A DNA stretch of 55,607 nucleotides from Gammaproteobacteria bacterium (GTDB taxonomy: Bacteria; Pseudomonadota; Gammaproteobacteria; Pseudomonadales; Azotimanducaceae), in NCBI GenBank assembly GCA_021773565.1, contig JAJFJZ010000019.1:123333-178939 (forward strand). The letters run 5' to 3'. The notes below the pieces were generated by a model that was not told where the DNA came from, made no database searches, and saw nothing but the letters and a program-made list of their open reading frames with translations. The translations under genes were made by a program, and so were the position numbers. Numbering within the stretch: the stretch's first letter is position 1; each line of letters begins with the position of its first letter. Below are positions 46,175 through 55,107 of this stretch, piece after piece.

Positions 46175-47422
46175 ATGATGCGGATAGAAATTGAACGTGG
46201 ATTGAATATCCCCCTGGGTCCGGTTGCAAATTCTGCGATTGAGCTTATGCCTTCACATGTAGCCCTGTTGGGGCAGGACTTCCCTGGACTACGTCCGAAC
46301 CTGTTGGTTGAAAAAGGCCAACGAGTTCACACGGGGGATGTGCTCTTTACTGATCGCTCACATCCCGATATTTGTTTCACTGCACCAGCATCCGGCGTGG
46401 TTGCGTCCATTCACCGCGGTAGAAGACGCAGCCTGGAAGCTGTTGTGATCAGCTTCGAAGAAGCAAGACAGGCAGGATCAAATATATCCAAACTCAAGTT
46501 GATGAATCTGTCGCCGGACAATATCCGCTACGTATTGCAAAGAACCGGACTGTGGACATTGCTGCGCTCCCGACCCTACAATCACATACCCTTGCCTGAC
46601 GCTGTACCCAAACAGCTGTTTATCACGGCCATGGACACCAACCCACTGGCTCCGGATGCAAGCGCGCTGATACACGAAAATGCCCAGGCGTTCGAACAGG
46701 GTTTAACCCTGCTGGCTCGGTTGAGTAAGAAGACTTTTGTTTGCCAACACCCAGGTGTAAATCTGCCGTGCCCTGAAGTAGATGGTTTAACACCCATAGA
46801 GTTTACTGGTGTTCACCCGGCGGGCCTTCCAGGTACTCATATGTACCGCATAGCAATGCTGCACGGATTACGTTCACCCCCAAAAGCCGTATGGCACATT
46901 GGTTATCAGGCGGTAATCGCCATAGGCAAGCTGTTTCTATCCGGAACTCTCGATTCTTCCCGAACAATATCTGTCGCAGGTCCGGGTGCAGGGGAACCGC
47001 GCCTGGTTAAAACATTTGCCGGTGCAGGCGTAGACACACTGATTGCCGATAGCGACAGCAAGCTCGCTCGCGTGATCTCGGGACCAGCACTCTCCGGGCA
47101 CCTGGTGAGCTCAGGTACCGGGCACCTTGGGCACTACGACAACCAGCTTGTATTACTAGCACCCGCAGAAGATTCAAATACGTCACCCGGTGGCATGCTG
47201 GCGGTAGAGGCATTTGACGCCATCTGGCCTTTTGCCGTCCCGCCATTACCACTGCTGCGAGCTCTTCTGGTAAGGGACAGTGATACTGTTAGCGCCATGG
47301 GATGTAGCTTTCTGGCAGAAGAAGATATGGGCCTTTGTTCCTATGTTTGTCCGGCGGGACATGATTATGGAGAAGCACTACGCCAGACATTAAACGAAAT
47401 CAGGAAGGGGGCTAGCTATTAG
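46175..47422 (+). CDS. nqrA: Na+-translocating NADH:quinone reductase subunit A
   Basis: Peripheral subunit A of Nqr. 415 aa, some 30 shorter than the Vibrio protein. IEIERGLNIPLGP at the start, the biotinyl-like GQRVHTGDVLFTDRSHPDICFTAPASGVV block (about 45-75), EFTGVHPAGLPGTH and the late CSYVCPAGHDYGEAL are all NqrA landmarks. It carries no RnfC-like Fe-S motifs. ATG 46175 or 46178 could start; neither has a clear Shine-Dalgarno. nqrB starts at the last base of its stop codon. The operon is divergent from the decaheme cytochrome genes. Confidence 0.92.
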   Translation: MMRIEIERGLNIPLGPVANSAIELMPSHVALLGQDFPGLRPNLLVEKGQRVHTGDVLFTDRSHPDICFTAPASGVVASIHRGRRRSLEAVVISFEEARQAGSNISKLKLMNLSPDNIRYVLQRTGLWTLLRSRPYNHIPLPDAVPKQLFITAMDTNPLAPDASALIHENAQAFEQGLTLLARLSKKTFVCQHPGVNLPCPEVDGLTPIEFTGVHPAGLPGTHMYRIAMLHGLRSPPKAVWHIGYQAVIAIGKLFLSGTLDSSRTISVAGPGAGEPRLVKTFAGAGVDTLIADSDSKLARVISGPALSGHLVSSGTGHLGHYDNQLVLLAPAEDSNTSPGGMLAVEAFDAIWPFAVPPLPLLRALLVRDSDTVSAMGCSFLAEEDMGLCSYVCPAGHDYGEALRQTLNEIRKGASY

Positions 47423-48465
47423 TGGCTGTTCATTTGCATAGCCCCCTTCGCACCGAACAACTACTGGGATTGTTCGTCATAGCTTCCCTGCCTGCAACAG
47501 CGGTCGGCATTTGGAACCTGGGATATCAGATACTTGTCATCAGTATCGCTGGAGGGGAAAACCTGAATAGCGCTGGACTTTGGCTGCCTGGTGTATTGGG
47601 AATACCGGCAGACCCGATGTCGATAAGTGCCTGTGTGTTAACCGGGCTTGTATATTTTGCACCACTATTGATGGTTGCTATGGGCACCACATTATTCTGG
47701 GCTACCATATTTGCCCGCGTGCGAAATATATCCAGGGATCCGGGCTGGCTGATGACATCCTGGTTGTTTGTTTTACTTGTGCCACCTTCAGTGCCGCTCA
47801 TCTATATTGCAATTGGCTTGAGTTTTGGTGTTATTGTTGGTGCACACATATTTGGCGGCACAGGCAGGTACCTGGTAAGCCCGGCGTTGCTGAGTGTACT
47901 TTTCCTGCTGCTGGGTTACCCGGAATTTGCAGAGTCTATGCTGCCTTTGCAAGGCAGCGGGGTAACTTCAAGCTGGGCAGAGGTATCCACTACCGGTTTT
48001 ACGGAAAAATCTGCCAGTGCATATTTATGGGGACGGGAAATTGGCGCCATAGGTACCTCGTCGGTCGCGGCCATTATGGCAGGATGCGCGTTTTTGATCT
48101 TTGCAGGAGCGGTTTCCTGGCGGATCGTAGCCGGAGGATTTGCAGGCCTGGTGCTCATGGCCCTGCTACTCAATCTATCGGGAGACAACACTGCCGCGCA
48201 ACTACCCTGGTATTGGCATATTGCGGTAGGTAACTTCTGTTTCATTCTTGTATTTCTTGCCACAGACCCAAGTGCAATACCACTTACAAGACCAGCGCGA
48301 TGGACCTATGGGGTAATGTTTGGTGCCCTGACCATAGTGATTCGAATACTGGACCCCAATCATCCGGAAGCCTCGCTCACCGCACTGTTACTAGCGGCAT
48401 TGAGTATGCCGCTGATGGACTTCCTCGTCGTGAAAAAACACCTGCAGAGGTCTGAAATACAATGA
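47422..48465 (+). CDS. nqrB: Nqr subunit B, compact form
   Basis: Multi-helix subunit with covalent FMN and riboflavin, central to Na+ transfer. 347 aa against ~410 in Vibrio: the N-terminal ~50 residues and part of a periplasmic loop are missing. Conserved parts remain: VPPSVPLIYIAIGLSFGVIVGAHIFGGTGR, SWRIVAGG and PWYWHIAVGNF. The FMN-attachment motif, usually SGAT, reads Ser179-Gly-Val-Thr182 in GSGVTSSWA; Thr182 is thus kept but its context has changed. Start is GTG 47422, sharing a base with the nqrA stop. It overlaps nqrC by 4 bases. Confidence 0.88.
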   Translation: MAVHLHSPLRTEQLLGLFVIASLPATAVGIWNLGYQILVISIAGGENLNSAGLWLPGVLGIPADPMSISACVLTGLVYFAPLLMVAMGTTLFWATIFARVRNISRDPGWLMTSWLFVLLVPPSVPLIYIAIGLSFGVIVGAHIFGGTGRYLVSPALLSVLFLLLGYPEFAESMLPLQGSGVTSSWAEVSTTGFTEKSASAYLWGREIGAIGTSSVAAIMAGCAFLIFAGAVSWRIVAGGFAGLVLMALLLNLSGDNTAAQLPWYWHIAVGNFCFILVFLATDPSAIPLTRPARWTYGVMFGALTIVIRILDPNHPEASLTALLLAALSMPLMDFLVVKKHLQRSEIQ

Positions 48466-49202
48466 CCGCCATTGACGAGTCCGTACCCAAAACCCTGGTT
48501 GTAGCGGTGGCCGTGGCACTGGTTTGCTCAGCGCTGGTAAGCTCGGCTGTTTATCTTCTGCGCCCAATGCAGGCTGCATACGGTGCGCTGGAACGCAATC
48601 GCGCGATTGTTACTGCTGCTGGTGATCTTGGCGCTAATGCTGGCGATCAGGAAATTGTTGCTGCCTTTCTGGCCCTGGAAAGCAAGGTATTTGATTTGCG
48701 CACTGGCATTCAATCGGATTTGTATGACGCCCACACATACGACCATTGGGAAACAAAGGCCGACTTGCCAGGCGAATATGTCCCCATCTATTTCAAATTG
48801 GACAAGGCTGCTCTTGAACGGGTGGTACTACCCATCCACGGCAAGGGAATGTGGTCGACACTGTATGGTTATCTTGCCCTGGATGCTGATCTGAATACCG
48901 TAATGCGCCTGGTTATATACCAACACGGCGAAACTCCGGGTATAGGTGATCTGGTGCAGGATCCACAATGGTTAGCACACTGGCGTGGAAAAAAAATTCA
49001 TGACGATAACGGAGCACTACAAATCGCCGTGACTACTGACACGGGTGTTCCCAATCAGCATCGGGTCGATAGCATAACCGGAGCAACAGTAACCAGTAAG
49101 GCCGTTGGCAGCATGGTAAGACACTGGATGGGAGCCAACGGTTATGCTCTGGTGATTGCACAACTGAAGCGCGAAAGGGATTTCGAAGGAGAATCACAAT
49201 AG
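48462..49202 (+). CDS. nqrC: Nqr subunit C
   Basis: A 246-aa FMN-binding subunit with one N-terminal membrane helix (about 11-33) and a periplasmic domain. The flavinylation site is canonical: SITGATVTS with Thr209 as acceptor. IHGKGMWSTLYGYLALD and HGETPGIGD are also conserved. An ApbE-type flavin transferase is needed to load it; none is in the window. Starts in an ATGA overlap with nqrB and ends 2 bases before nqrD. Confidence 0.95.
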   Translation: MTAIDESVPKTLVVAVAVALVCSALVSSAVYLLRPMQAAYGALERNRAIVTAAGDLGANAGDQEIVAAFLALESKVFDLRTGIQSDLYDAHTYDHWETKADLPGEYVPIYFKLDKAALERVVLPIHGKGMWSTLYGYLALDADLNTVMRLVIYQHGETPGIGDLVQDPQWLAHWRGKKIHDDNGALQIAVTTDTGVPNQHRVDSITGATVTSKAVGSMVRHWMGANGYALVIAQLKRERDFEGESQ

Positions 49203-49204
49203 TT

Positions 49205-49861
49205 ATGAGTATCTTCACACATTTTACACAGCCCTTACTTCGCGAGAACCCTATAACAGTGCAAATACTGGGTTTATGTTCTGCCCTGGCGGTGTCTAGA
49301 TCGCTGGAACCGGCCCTGATTATGAGTCTGAGCGTGATTGCGGTTCTGTTGTTTTCGAATCTTTCAATCAGTCTGTTACGCCACATCATGCCCCGTAGTA
49401 TCCGTCTGATTCTTGAAGTCACCATAATCGCATCTGCAGTAATTGTTGTGGATGAGTTAATCAAAACTTTTGCACCGGATGTGTCCGACTACTTGTCTGT
49501 ATTCGTAGGTTTGATTATCACAAATTGCATTATTCTCGGTCGCGCCGAAACATTCGCGATACATCACGGCCCACTGGAAAGTCTTGCTGATGCGCTTGGC
49601 AATGGCGTTGGATATGCGGTGATACTTATCTTCGTTGCTTTGCTTAGAGAGTTGTTGGGAACGGGCGCGATCCTGGATTTACAACTGCTTCCAACAATTG
49701 ATGAGGGAGGCTGGTATCGCCCTAATCAGATTATGTCATACGCATCCAGCGCATTCTTTATAATAGGCTTTCTCATCTGGGGTATCCGTTCCTGGCGTAT
49801 TGAGCAGTTGGAAGACGAAGAATACCCAACCACCCCAGCCCCTTATCGTGAGAGTGCATGA
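49205..49861 (+). CDS. nqrD: Nqr subunit D
   Basis: A 218-aa integral membrane subunit (six helices) of the Nqr/Rnf core, which with NqrE binds an intramembrane Fe-S centre. Typical pieces are NPITVQILGLCSALAVS near the start, the VGLIITNCIILGRAETFA segment (Cys in the membrane centre) and LADALGNGVGYAVILIFVALLRELLGTG. It overlaps nqrE by 4 bases. Confidence 0.95.
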   Translation: MSIFTHFTQPLLRENPITVQILGLCSALAVSRSLEPALIMSLSVIAVLLFSNLSISLLRHIMPRSIRLILEVTIIASAVIVVDELIKTFAPDVSDYLSVFVGLIITNCIILGRAETFAIHHGPLESLADALGNGVGYAVILIFVALLRELLGTGAILDLQLLPTIDEGGWYRPNQIMSYASSAFFIIGFLIWGIRSWRIEQLEDEEYPTTPAPYRESA

Positions 49862-50469
49862 TGTCAGACTTTTTTGACATTCTGCTTCGAGCAGTTTTTG
49901 TGGAAAACCTCGCCCTCGTCTTTCTGCTGGGGATGTGCACGTATATCGCAGTCTCAAAAAACGTAGAGACCGCTATTGGGCTTGGCATTGCAGTTATTCT
50001 CGTGCAAACGATTACCGTGCCGCTAAATAACCTGATCTATCAACAATTGTTGGCACCGGGTGCCCTGGATTGGTTGGACATGGGGTCTCTGGATTTGTCT
50101 TTTATGAAGTTTGTAGTCTTTATTGGCGTCATAGCGGCCAGCGTGCAGATTCTGGATATGGTCATGGAGCGTTATACCCCGGTGTTACATGCAACTCTGG
50201 GAGTTTATCTGCCCCTGCTTACGGTAAACTGCGCGATATTGGGTGGTTCTCTACTCATGGTACAACGAAATTACGACCTTACCCAGAGCGTAGCCTACGG
50301 AATCGGCTCCGGTATCGGCTGGGCTTTGGCGATCATAATCTTTGCCGCGATTCGTGAGCGATTACGCTACAGTAATGTGCCTCGAGGTCTGGAAGGACTT
50401 GGCCTGGCCTTTGTAGTTACCGGATTATTAGCATTCGGTTTTTCCGGGATTAACGGAGTGGTTTCATAA
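49858..50469 (+). CDS. nqrE: Nqr subunit E
   Basis: A 203-aa membrane subunit, partner of NqrD. It begins DILLRAVFVENLALVFLLGMCTYIAVSKN, with the conserved GMC cysteine, and has the second cysteine in YLPLLTVNCAILGGSLL. YGIGSGIGWALAIIIFAAIRERLRYSNVP is the usual C-terminal block. ATG 49858 gives a 4-base overlap with nqrD; ATG 49861 is an alternative. nqrF begins 3 bases later. Confidence 0.95.
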   Translation: MMSDFFDILLRAVFVENLALVFLLGMCTYIAVSKNVETAIGLGIAVILVQTITVPLNNLIYQQLLAPGALDWLDMGSLDLSFMKFVVFIGVIAASVQILDMVMERYTPVLHATLGVYLPLLTVNCAILGGSLLMVQRNYDLTQSVAYGIGSGIGWALAIIIFAAIRERLRYSNVPRGLEGLGLAFVVTGLLAFGFSGINGVVS

Positions 50470-50472
50470 ACC

Positions 50473-51711
50473 ATGTTCAATCTCCTCATCCCCATTGGCC
50501 TTTTTACCCTGATAATCTCACTACTCTCGGGCGCCGTATTACTGGCCCGACGGCAGCTTACGCGCTCAAAAACTGTCAAACTGATTATCAATAGAGACAG
50601 AAATCTAAGTGTAAGCTCCGGCGAAACTCTATTGGCTACGCTAGCAAGAGAAAACATCTTGCTACCTGCAGCATGTGCGGGTCGTGCTACCTGTGGTCAA
50701 TGCCGGGTAATCGTCAACCAGGCGGATGCCAGGCTGCTGCCAACTGAGACCGCACACATCAACCACAGGGATGCAGTGGCCGGATACCGCCTTGCCTGTG
50801 TACTGAAAGTTAGAGAAGACCTTGAGCTGAGTTTACCACCTACTGTGCTTGAAGCCCGCCAGCTACGTTGCCGGGTACTTACCAATCGCAACCTGAGCAC
50901 TTACCTTACCGAACTAACAATGGAAATACCGCAAGACACAAGTATACAATTTCGAGCTGGTGACTATGTTCTGGTGGAAGCGCCAACCGGATTTATATCT
51001 TTTGCGGACCTTAAAATCGATCCATCCTATCGTTTGGAATGGGAACGTCTAAACCTGTTGGGTTACAGTGTAGAAATTACGCAGCCCACTACGCGCGCTT
51101 ACTCATTGGCGAACGCACTCGATGAAAAAGGTGTTCTGGTATTGGTCGTGCGTATTGCGGTGCCGCCAGTAAATGCACCGCCTGACACCCCGCCCGGGAA
51201 GGTATCATCCTACATCTACAGTTTGAAACCCGGTGATACAGTGAATGTGTCAGGACCTTTTGGTGACTTCCATGCTACCGAAAATGAAAGGGAGATGGTG
51301 TTGGTTGGAGGTGGTGCAGGGATTGCACCAATGCGTTCAATTATTCGTGACCAACTGTTAACAAAAAAGGTAACCCGAAAAATAGGATTCTGGTATGGCA
51401 GCAGAAATGTCAATGAACTGGTTTACAATGAAGAATTTAATGCATTGGCAAAACAGTTTGATAATTTCACTTATCAGGTTGTAATATCCGCACCGCTTTT
51501 AGACAGCACCTGGTCTGGACCTACCGGCTTTATTCACAATTATGTGTACGAAAACTACCTGAAGGACCATCCCGCCCCGGAAGACGTGGAATACTACCTT
51601 TGCGGACCCCCTTTAATGAGCAGCGCAATGCTGACTATGCTTGAGGATCTGGGCGTGGATCAGGATAAGGTATTCCTGGATGATTTTGGCAATCCTGCAA
51701 AAGAAGGATAA
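50473..51711 (+). CDS. nqrF: Nqr subunit F, NADH dehydrogenase flavoprotein
   Basis: The electron-entry subunit: 412 aa with an N-terminal membrane helix (5-25), a [2Fe-2S] ferredoxin domain with Cys68, Cys74, Cys77 and Cys109 (AACAGRATCGQC), then FAD (RAYSLANAL, with the loop VSSYIYSLKPGD) and NADH domains (VGGGAGIAPMRSIIRDQL, FWYGSRN, EYYLCGPPLMSSAML). It ends FLDDFG like other NqrF. All functional motifs are intact. The CBS gene follows after 3 bases. Confidence 0.95.
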   Translation: MFNLLIPIGLFTLIISLLSGAVLLARRQLTRSKTVKLIINRDRNLSVSSGETLLATLARENILLPAACAGRATCGQCRVIVNQADARLLPTETAHINHRDAVAGYRLACVLKVREDLELSLPPTVLEARQLRCRVLTNRNLSTYLTELTMEIPQDTSIQFRAGDYVLVEAPTGFISFADLKIDPSYRLEWERLNLLGYSVEITQPTTRAYSLANALDEKGVLVLVVRIAVPPVNAPPDTPPGKVSSYIYSLKPGDTVNVSGPFGDFHATENEREMVLVGGGAGIAPMRSIIRDQLLTKKVTRKIGFWYGSRNVNELVYNEEFNALAKQFDNFTYQVVISAPLLDSTWSGPTGFIHNYVYENYLKDHPAPEDVEYYLCGPPLMSSAMLTMLEDLGVDQDKVFLDDFGNPAKEG

Positions 51712-51714
51712 AAC

Positions 51715-52128
51715 ATGACAGTAGAACCACAACGTGTACGCGACTTCATGACCAAATCGATAACGACCGTAACAACAGATACCGAAGTGATGCGGGTGAT
51801 AAACCTGCTTGTGCAGAATAACGTCTCGGGTCTTATGGTAGTTAACGAATCAGGTGAATTGGCTGGTATGGTAACCGAGCGTGATTGTATTCAGATTGCC
51901 CTGCAGGTTGGTTACTTCGACGAAGTTGGTGGCTCAATTGCTGACTACATGAGTACTGATATTCGTGTAGTACACCCTGACGACAGTTTGATGGATGTGG
52001 GTGAATTATTCGCCAGTTCGCCATTTCGTCAATGTCCCGTAATTAAGGACGGCAAACTGGTCGGCTTAATACGTAGAAAAGACGTATTAAGGGCGATCAC
52101 CGGGGGCGCATGGTTTAGCCAACAGTAA
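51715..52128 (+). CDS. two-CBS-domain protein
   Basis: A 137-aa cytosolic protein made of a CBS pair: VRDFMTKSITTVTTDTEVMRVI...GLMVVNESGELAGMVTERD (residues 8-60) and IADYMSTDIRVVHPDDSLMDVGE...CPVIKDGKLVGLIRRKDVL (about 76-130). CBS pairs bind adenosine nucleotides such as AMP, ATP or NAD(H) and act as energy sensors. Only 3 bases separate it from nqrF, so it belongs to the nqr operon, where nqrM or apbE would be more usual. A regulatory role on the complex is inferred. Confidence 0.88.
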   Translation: MTVEPQRVRDFMTKSITTVTTDTEVMRVINLLVQNNVSGLMVVNESGELAGMVTERDCIQIALQVGYFDEVGGSIADYMSTDIRVVHPDDSLMDVGELFASSPFRQCPVIKDGKLVGLIRRKDVLRAITGGAWFSQQ

Positions 52129-52197
52129 CACACTCTGCAGGAAGAGACAGGTATGGCTCATTGAAAAGACATGGTCTTTGAGAGCTGGACTTACCCC

Positions 52198-54912
52198 TTA
52201 CTGAATCTGTGCCTTTCGCAAGGTTGAACACTCCGAATCAGCCTGATGCGCTTCGCGCAGGAATCGAAGCGCGGTCGAATCCAGCTGAGCTGAGCTTTCG
52301 TCCAGCGTAGTCTGCATTTTCCTCACAGTTTGTGGCAAGCACATGGGCTGCAACAGCAACCTGACATAGCTGGTCATAAAATACGGATCAACAACGTGGC
52401 TAAGCTCAGGTAGTGACTGAAGGATGTCATCCAGCATTTGTGTTTGCAGCGCGGTCTGGTTGGATGGAAACATTCCACCCAGCACAGCACGTTGACGAGA
52501 CAGCCCTTTCAGGCTTTCGCGGCTTTGCAACTCCGTCAGCCAACGCTGTTTTTGTGCCAGTTGCGGGCGAGCAGCAAGCGCAGTTAAGTTGCTTTTTACG
52601 CCAAAATCAGAATCGTCGGCCTTGCTTTCCGCCATCAACAAGGCATCGATGTCTGGCTGATTGCTGGCTGCCAGCCCGACCAGTATTTTCCATCGCAGGT
52701 CAGCGGTAATCGGTAATCCCGGGATATCCATCGCTCCATCGAGTAATTTGCGCATCGAATTTAAAGCGTTTTCGGTTGAGGCAATGTTCAAAAAGGTGTT
52801 AAAACCGATTCTTTTCAGGTCACCGGTCGATGCGTTAATCGCCTGGTGCAATGACTGTTTTTCCAGAACCGGCAGCCAGGTAGCGAGCGCTTCATCGGTT
52901 TCAGGCCTTAATCGTTGCATGAGGTGTACGGTAGCAATCACCGAATTTGAAATCTGTTGTTGTATACGGATATTGCCCTCTTGTTTTGCCAGTTGCATGG
53001 CTTTTTCCAGGTAGCTGGCAAGTGGGGTCCGGCCTTCCATTGCCGCATGATAAAGAGCGGATAGAAACATCGAACGGGCCAGGGGCTCCGGTACCTGGGT
53101 AAGGAGTGATTCAAGGCTATCCAGGCTCTTATCGTCCAGCGCCACCTGCGCCAGCGTCCAATCCAGGTGATTGGGGTTGATCAGCGTGGGACAAGGCAGA
53201 CCTCCAGGCAAGTCGACTGCGGTTTCTGCCCCAGTTAGGGATACGGGCATAATGGTGGCGGCTTGCAAGTGACCGTCCTCATCTACAGGATAAAGCGCGA
53301 TGTCGACCTTGTGGTGACGCAGCACCGGGTAGTCAGCAGGCGCGGATTGCGCAATACCAAGAGAAAGCAACTTCCCATTCTCGCATTGGCTTACGGCACT
53401 CAGAGTATTAAAACCGGCATGGTACAACCACTCATCGGCCCACTGGGCAATGTCCTTGCCAGACGCCTGGGACTGGTATGCAATAAAATCGTCCAGCTCG
53501 GTAGTTGCATAGGAATGGGCCTTCAGGTAATTGGAAACACCCACCCGATAATTCTCTTCTCCCACGTAGTGCGCCAATTGCTTGAGCACGGACGCCCCTT
53601 TTTGATAGGTGATGGCATCAAATACCGAGTAAAATTCGATGGTGCTGTTAACCGGTACTTCCACCGGGTGAGTGGTGACCCTGCTGTCTGCAAAATAAGC
53701 CCGCTGTTTGTCGTTGGTAAAAAAACCATGCCAGGTATCGGTAAACTCGGTGGTCTCCAGTTGCGCCATGGCGGCCAACTGGGTGGCAAAACTTTCATTC
53801 AGCCACATCCCGTTCCACCAATCGTGCGTCACCAGGTTACCAAACCACATGTGGGCCATTTCATGAAGAATAGTGCCAGCCCGGTTTTCCCGTTGTGCAC
53901 GATCACTGGCCTGTCGCTGGACAAGATGCTCACCAAAGGCAACCGCTGCAATGTTTTCCATAGCGCCGATATTGAAATCCGGAACGATGAGCTGGTCGTA
54001 TTTTCCGAAAGGGTAAGGGATGTCAAAATATTCACTGTAGTAACGCATGCCGCGCTGGCTGATAGCGAACCACTCATCAACAGCCACATATTCCGCCAGC
54101 GATTGCCGGGCCATCAGTCGCATGGGAATACCATCCGCATCAGCCTGCCACACAGTGTATGGGCCTGCGTGCAGTGAAAAAGCGTAGCTCGACATCAGGG
54201 GGGTGGATTCGAATTGCCAAAGTTTAGCTCCATCACCAACAGGTAAGCGTGCATCTGCCTGTTTTACACCCTTGGCCATTGATACCACCATCCAGTCAGC
54301 CGGCGCTTGAACCTTCAGGTTAAAACGTGCTTTGAGGTTGGGCTGGTCGAAGACCGGGAACATCCGGTTTGCATAGTAGGGCCAAAGGTAGGAATAGAGA
54401 TAAACCAGGCCATCCGCAGGATCGACGAATCGGTGCAATCCCGTGCCATCGCGGCTGTAGGGGTGCGTGAAATGGACAGTGGTGGAATTGAGGCCAACGC
54501 GTAGCCTGTTGGCTGGCAGCGTGATAAAGAATCCGTTGTATGAAACGTTTTCCTGCGTGTCGTTGATTATCACCTGCTGTACATCACCGCCACCGAAATC
54601 GAGTGTCAGGTCGGATTTCGCGCCACTATCCGACAGCGTGAAGCGGATGGTGACTTCGCCACTGAACTGTTTGGAGTCCTTTGCCTGTGCTTGCGCTATG
54701 TCGATATTGATATCATAAGTGAGCGCTGAGACTCTTAATTTTCGGTCATCTGCTGTAGCCCGATCCAGAGAATCCACGGTTATCCGAGAGGCTGTTAAAG
54801 TTTCTAATTCGACCTTTGGATCAGTGCTTTTTTCAGTACTGCAGGCAGTGAGCAGGCATAAAACCAATACTGCAAAATGGCGTGCGCTGTGCTGCAAAGG
54901 AATTTTCATCAT
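52198..54912 (-). CDS. M1-family aminopeptidase N, lipoprotein
   Basis: A ~904-aa zinc aminopeptidase with a lipoprotein signal (FAVLVLCLLTAC). The exopeptidase motif GAMEN (IGAMENIAAVAF) and zinc site HEMAHMWFGNLVTHDWWNGMWLNE (HExxH-x18-E) are intact, and a C-terminal helical ERAP1-like domain completes the fold. Unlike cytosolic E. coli PepN it should act in the envelope on imported or extracellular peptides. The frame is open to 54993; ATG 54912 or 54909 starts the lipoprotein signal. It is convergent with the nqr-CBS operon; 52129-52197 shows no strong terminator. Confidence 0.92.
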   Translation of the reverse strand: MMKIPLQHSARHFAVLVLCLLTACSTEKSTDPKVELETLTASRITVDSLDRATADDRKLRVSALTYDINIDIAQAQAKDSKQFSGEVTIRFTLSDSGAKSDLTLDFGGGDVQQVIINDTQENVSYNGFFITLPANRLRVGLNSTTVHFTHPYSRDGTGLHRFVDPADGLVYLYSYLWPYYANRMFPVFDQPNLKARFNLKVQAPADWMVVSMAKGVKQADARLPVGDGAKLWQFESTPLMSSYAFSLHAGPYTVWQADADGIPMRLMARQSLAEYVAVDEWFAISQRGMRYYSEYFDIPYPFGKYDQLIVPDFNIGAMENIAAVAFGEHLVQRQASDRAQRENRAGTILHEMAHMWFGNLVTHDWWNGMWLNESFATQLAAMAQLETTEFTDTWHGFFTNDKQRAYFADSRVTTHPVEVPVNSTIEFYSVFDAITYQKGASVLKQLAHYVGEENYRVGVSNYLKAHSYATTELDDFIAYQSQASGKDIAQWADEWLYHAGFNTLSAVSQCENGKLLSLGIAQSAPADYPVLRHHKVDIALYPVDEDGHLQAATIMPVSLTGAETAVDLPGGLPCPTLINPNHLDWTLAQVALDDKSLDSLESLLTQVPEPLARSMFLSALYHAAMEGRTPLASYLEKAMQLAKQEGNIRIQQQISNSVIATVHLMQRLRPETDEALATWLPVLEKQSLHQAINASTGDLKRIGFNTFLNIASTENALNSMRKLLDGAMDIPGLPITADLRWKILVGLAASNQPDIDALLMAESKADDSDFGVKSNLTALAARPQLAQKQRWLTELQSRESLKGLSRQRAVLGGMFPSNQTALQTQMLDDILQSLPELSHVVDPYFMTSYVRLLLQPMCLPQTVRKMQTTLDESSAQLDSTALRFLREAHQADSECSTLRKAQIQ

Positions 54913-55107
54913 CGTAAGTGGATTCCACCGGGGACCTGAGAACGCCAAATTATAGCGGAAGAAGCTGCTGAAACGAGTCATTTTCCTAATCATCGTCGCT
55001 ATTTCGATACCACAATACTATCGTTTGATATCCCCGCTAAAACGACTATCCTCAAAGTTTCAGCCTGTTTTTTGCTACCGATAAACATCACCTGCTCGAG
55101 GAATTAA

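Noticed and set aside
47955-48000. Loss of the covalent FMN motif in NqrB
   Set aside because: I first saw no SGAT and thought the site absent; alignment by eye with Vibrio NqrB shows SGVT at 179-182, so the Thr is retained and only the context differs.
47580-48233. 217-codon frame inside nqrB in another + frame
   Set aside because: It lies wholly within a clear nqrB gene and has a Cys/Trp-rich composition typical of out-of-frame translation.
46175-51711. Rnf complex instead of Nqr
   Set aside because: There is no RnfC-type 4Fe-4S subunit and no RnfB; subunit A has NqrA motifs and subunit F has the NqrF ferredoxin-FAD-NADH layout.
53263-54177. Long (304-codon) open frame antisense to the M1 aminopeptidase
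   Set aside because: It is a shadow of pepN codon usage: no family match, no ribosome site, and the minus-strand frame carries intact catalytic motifs.
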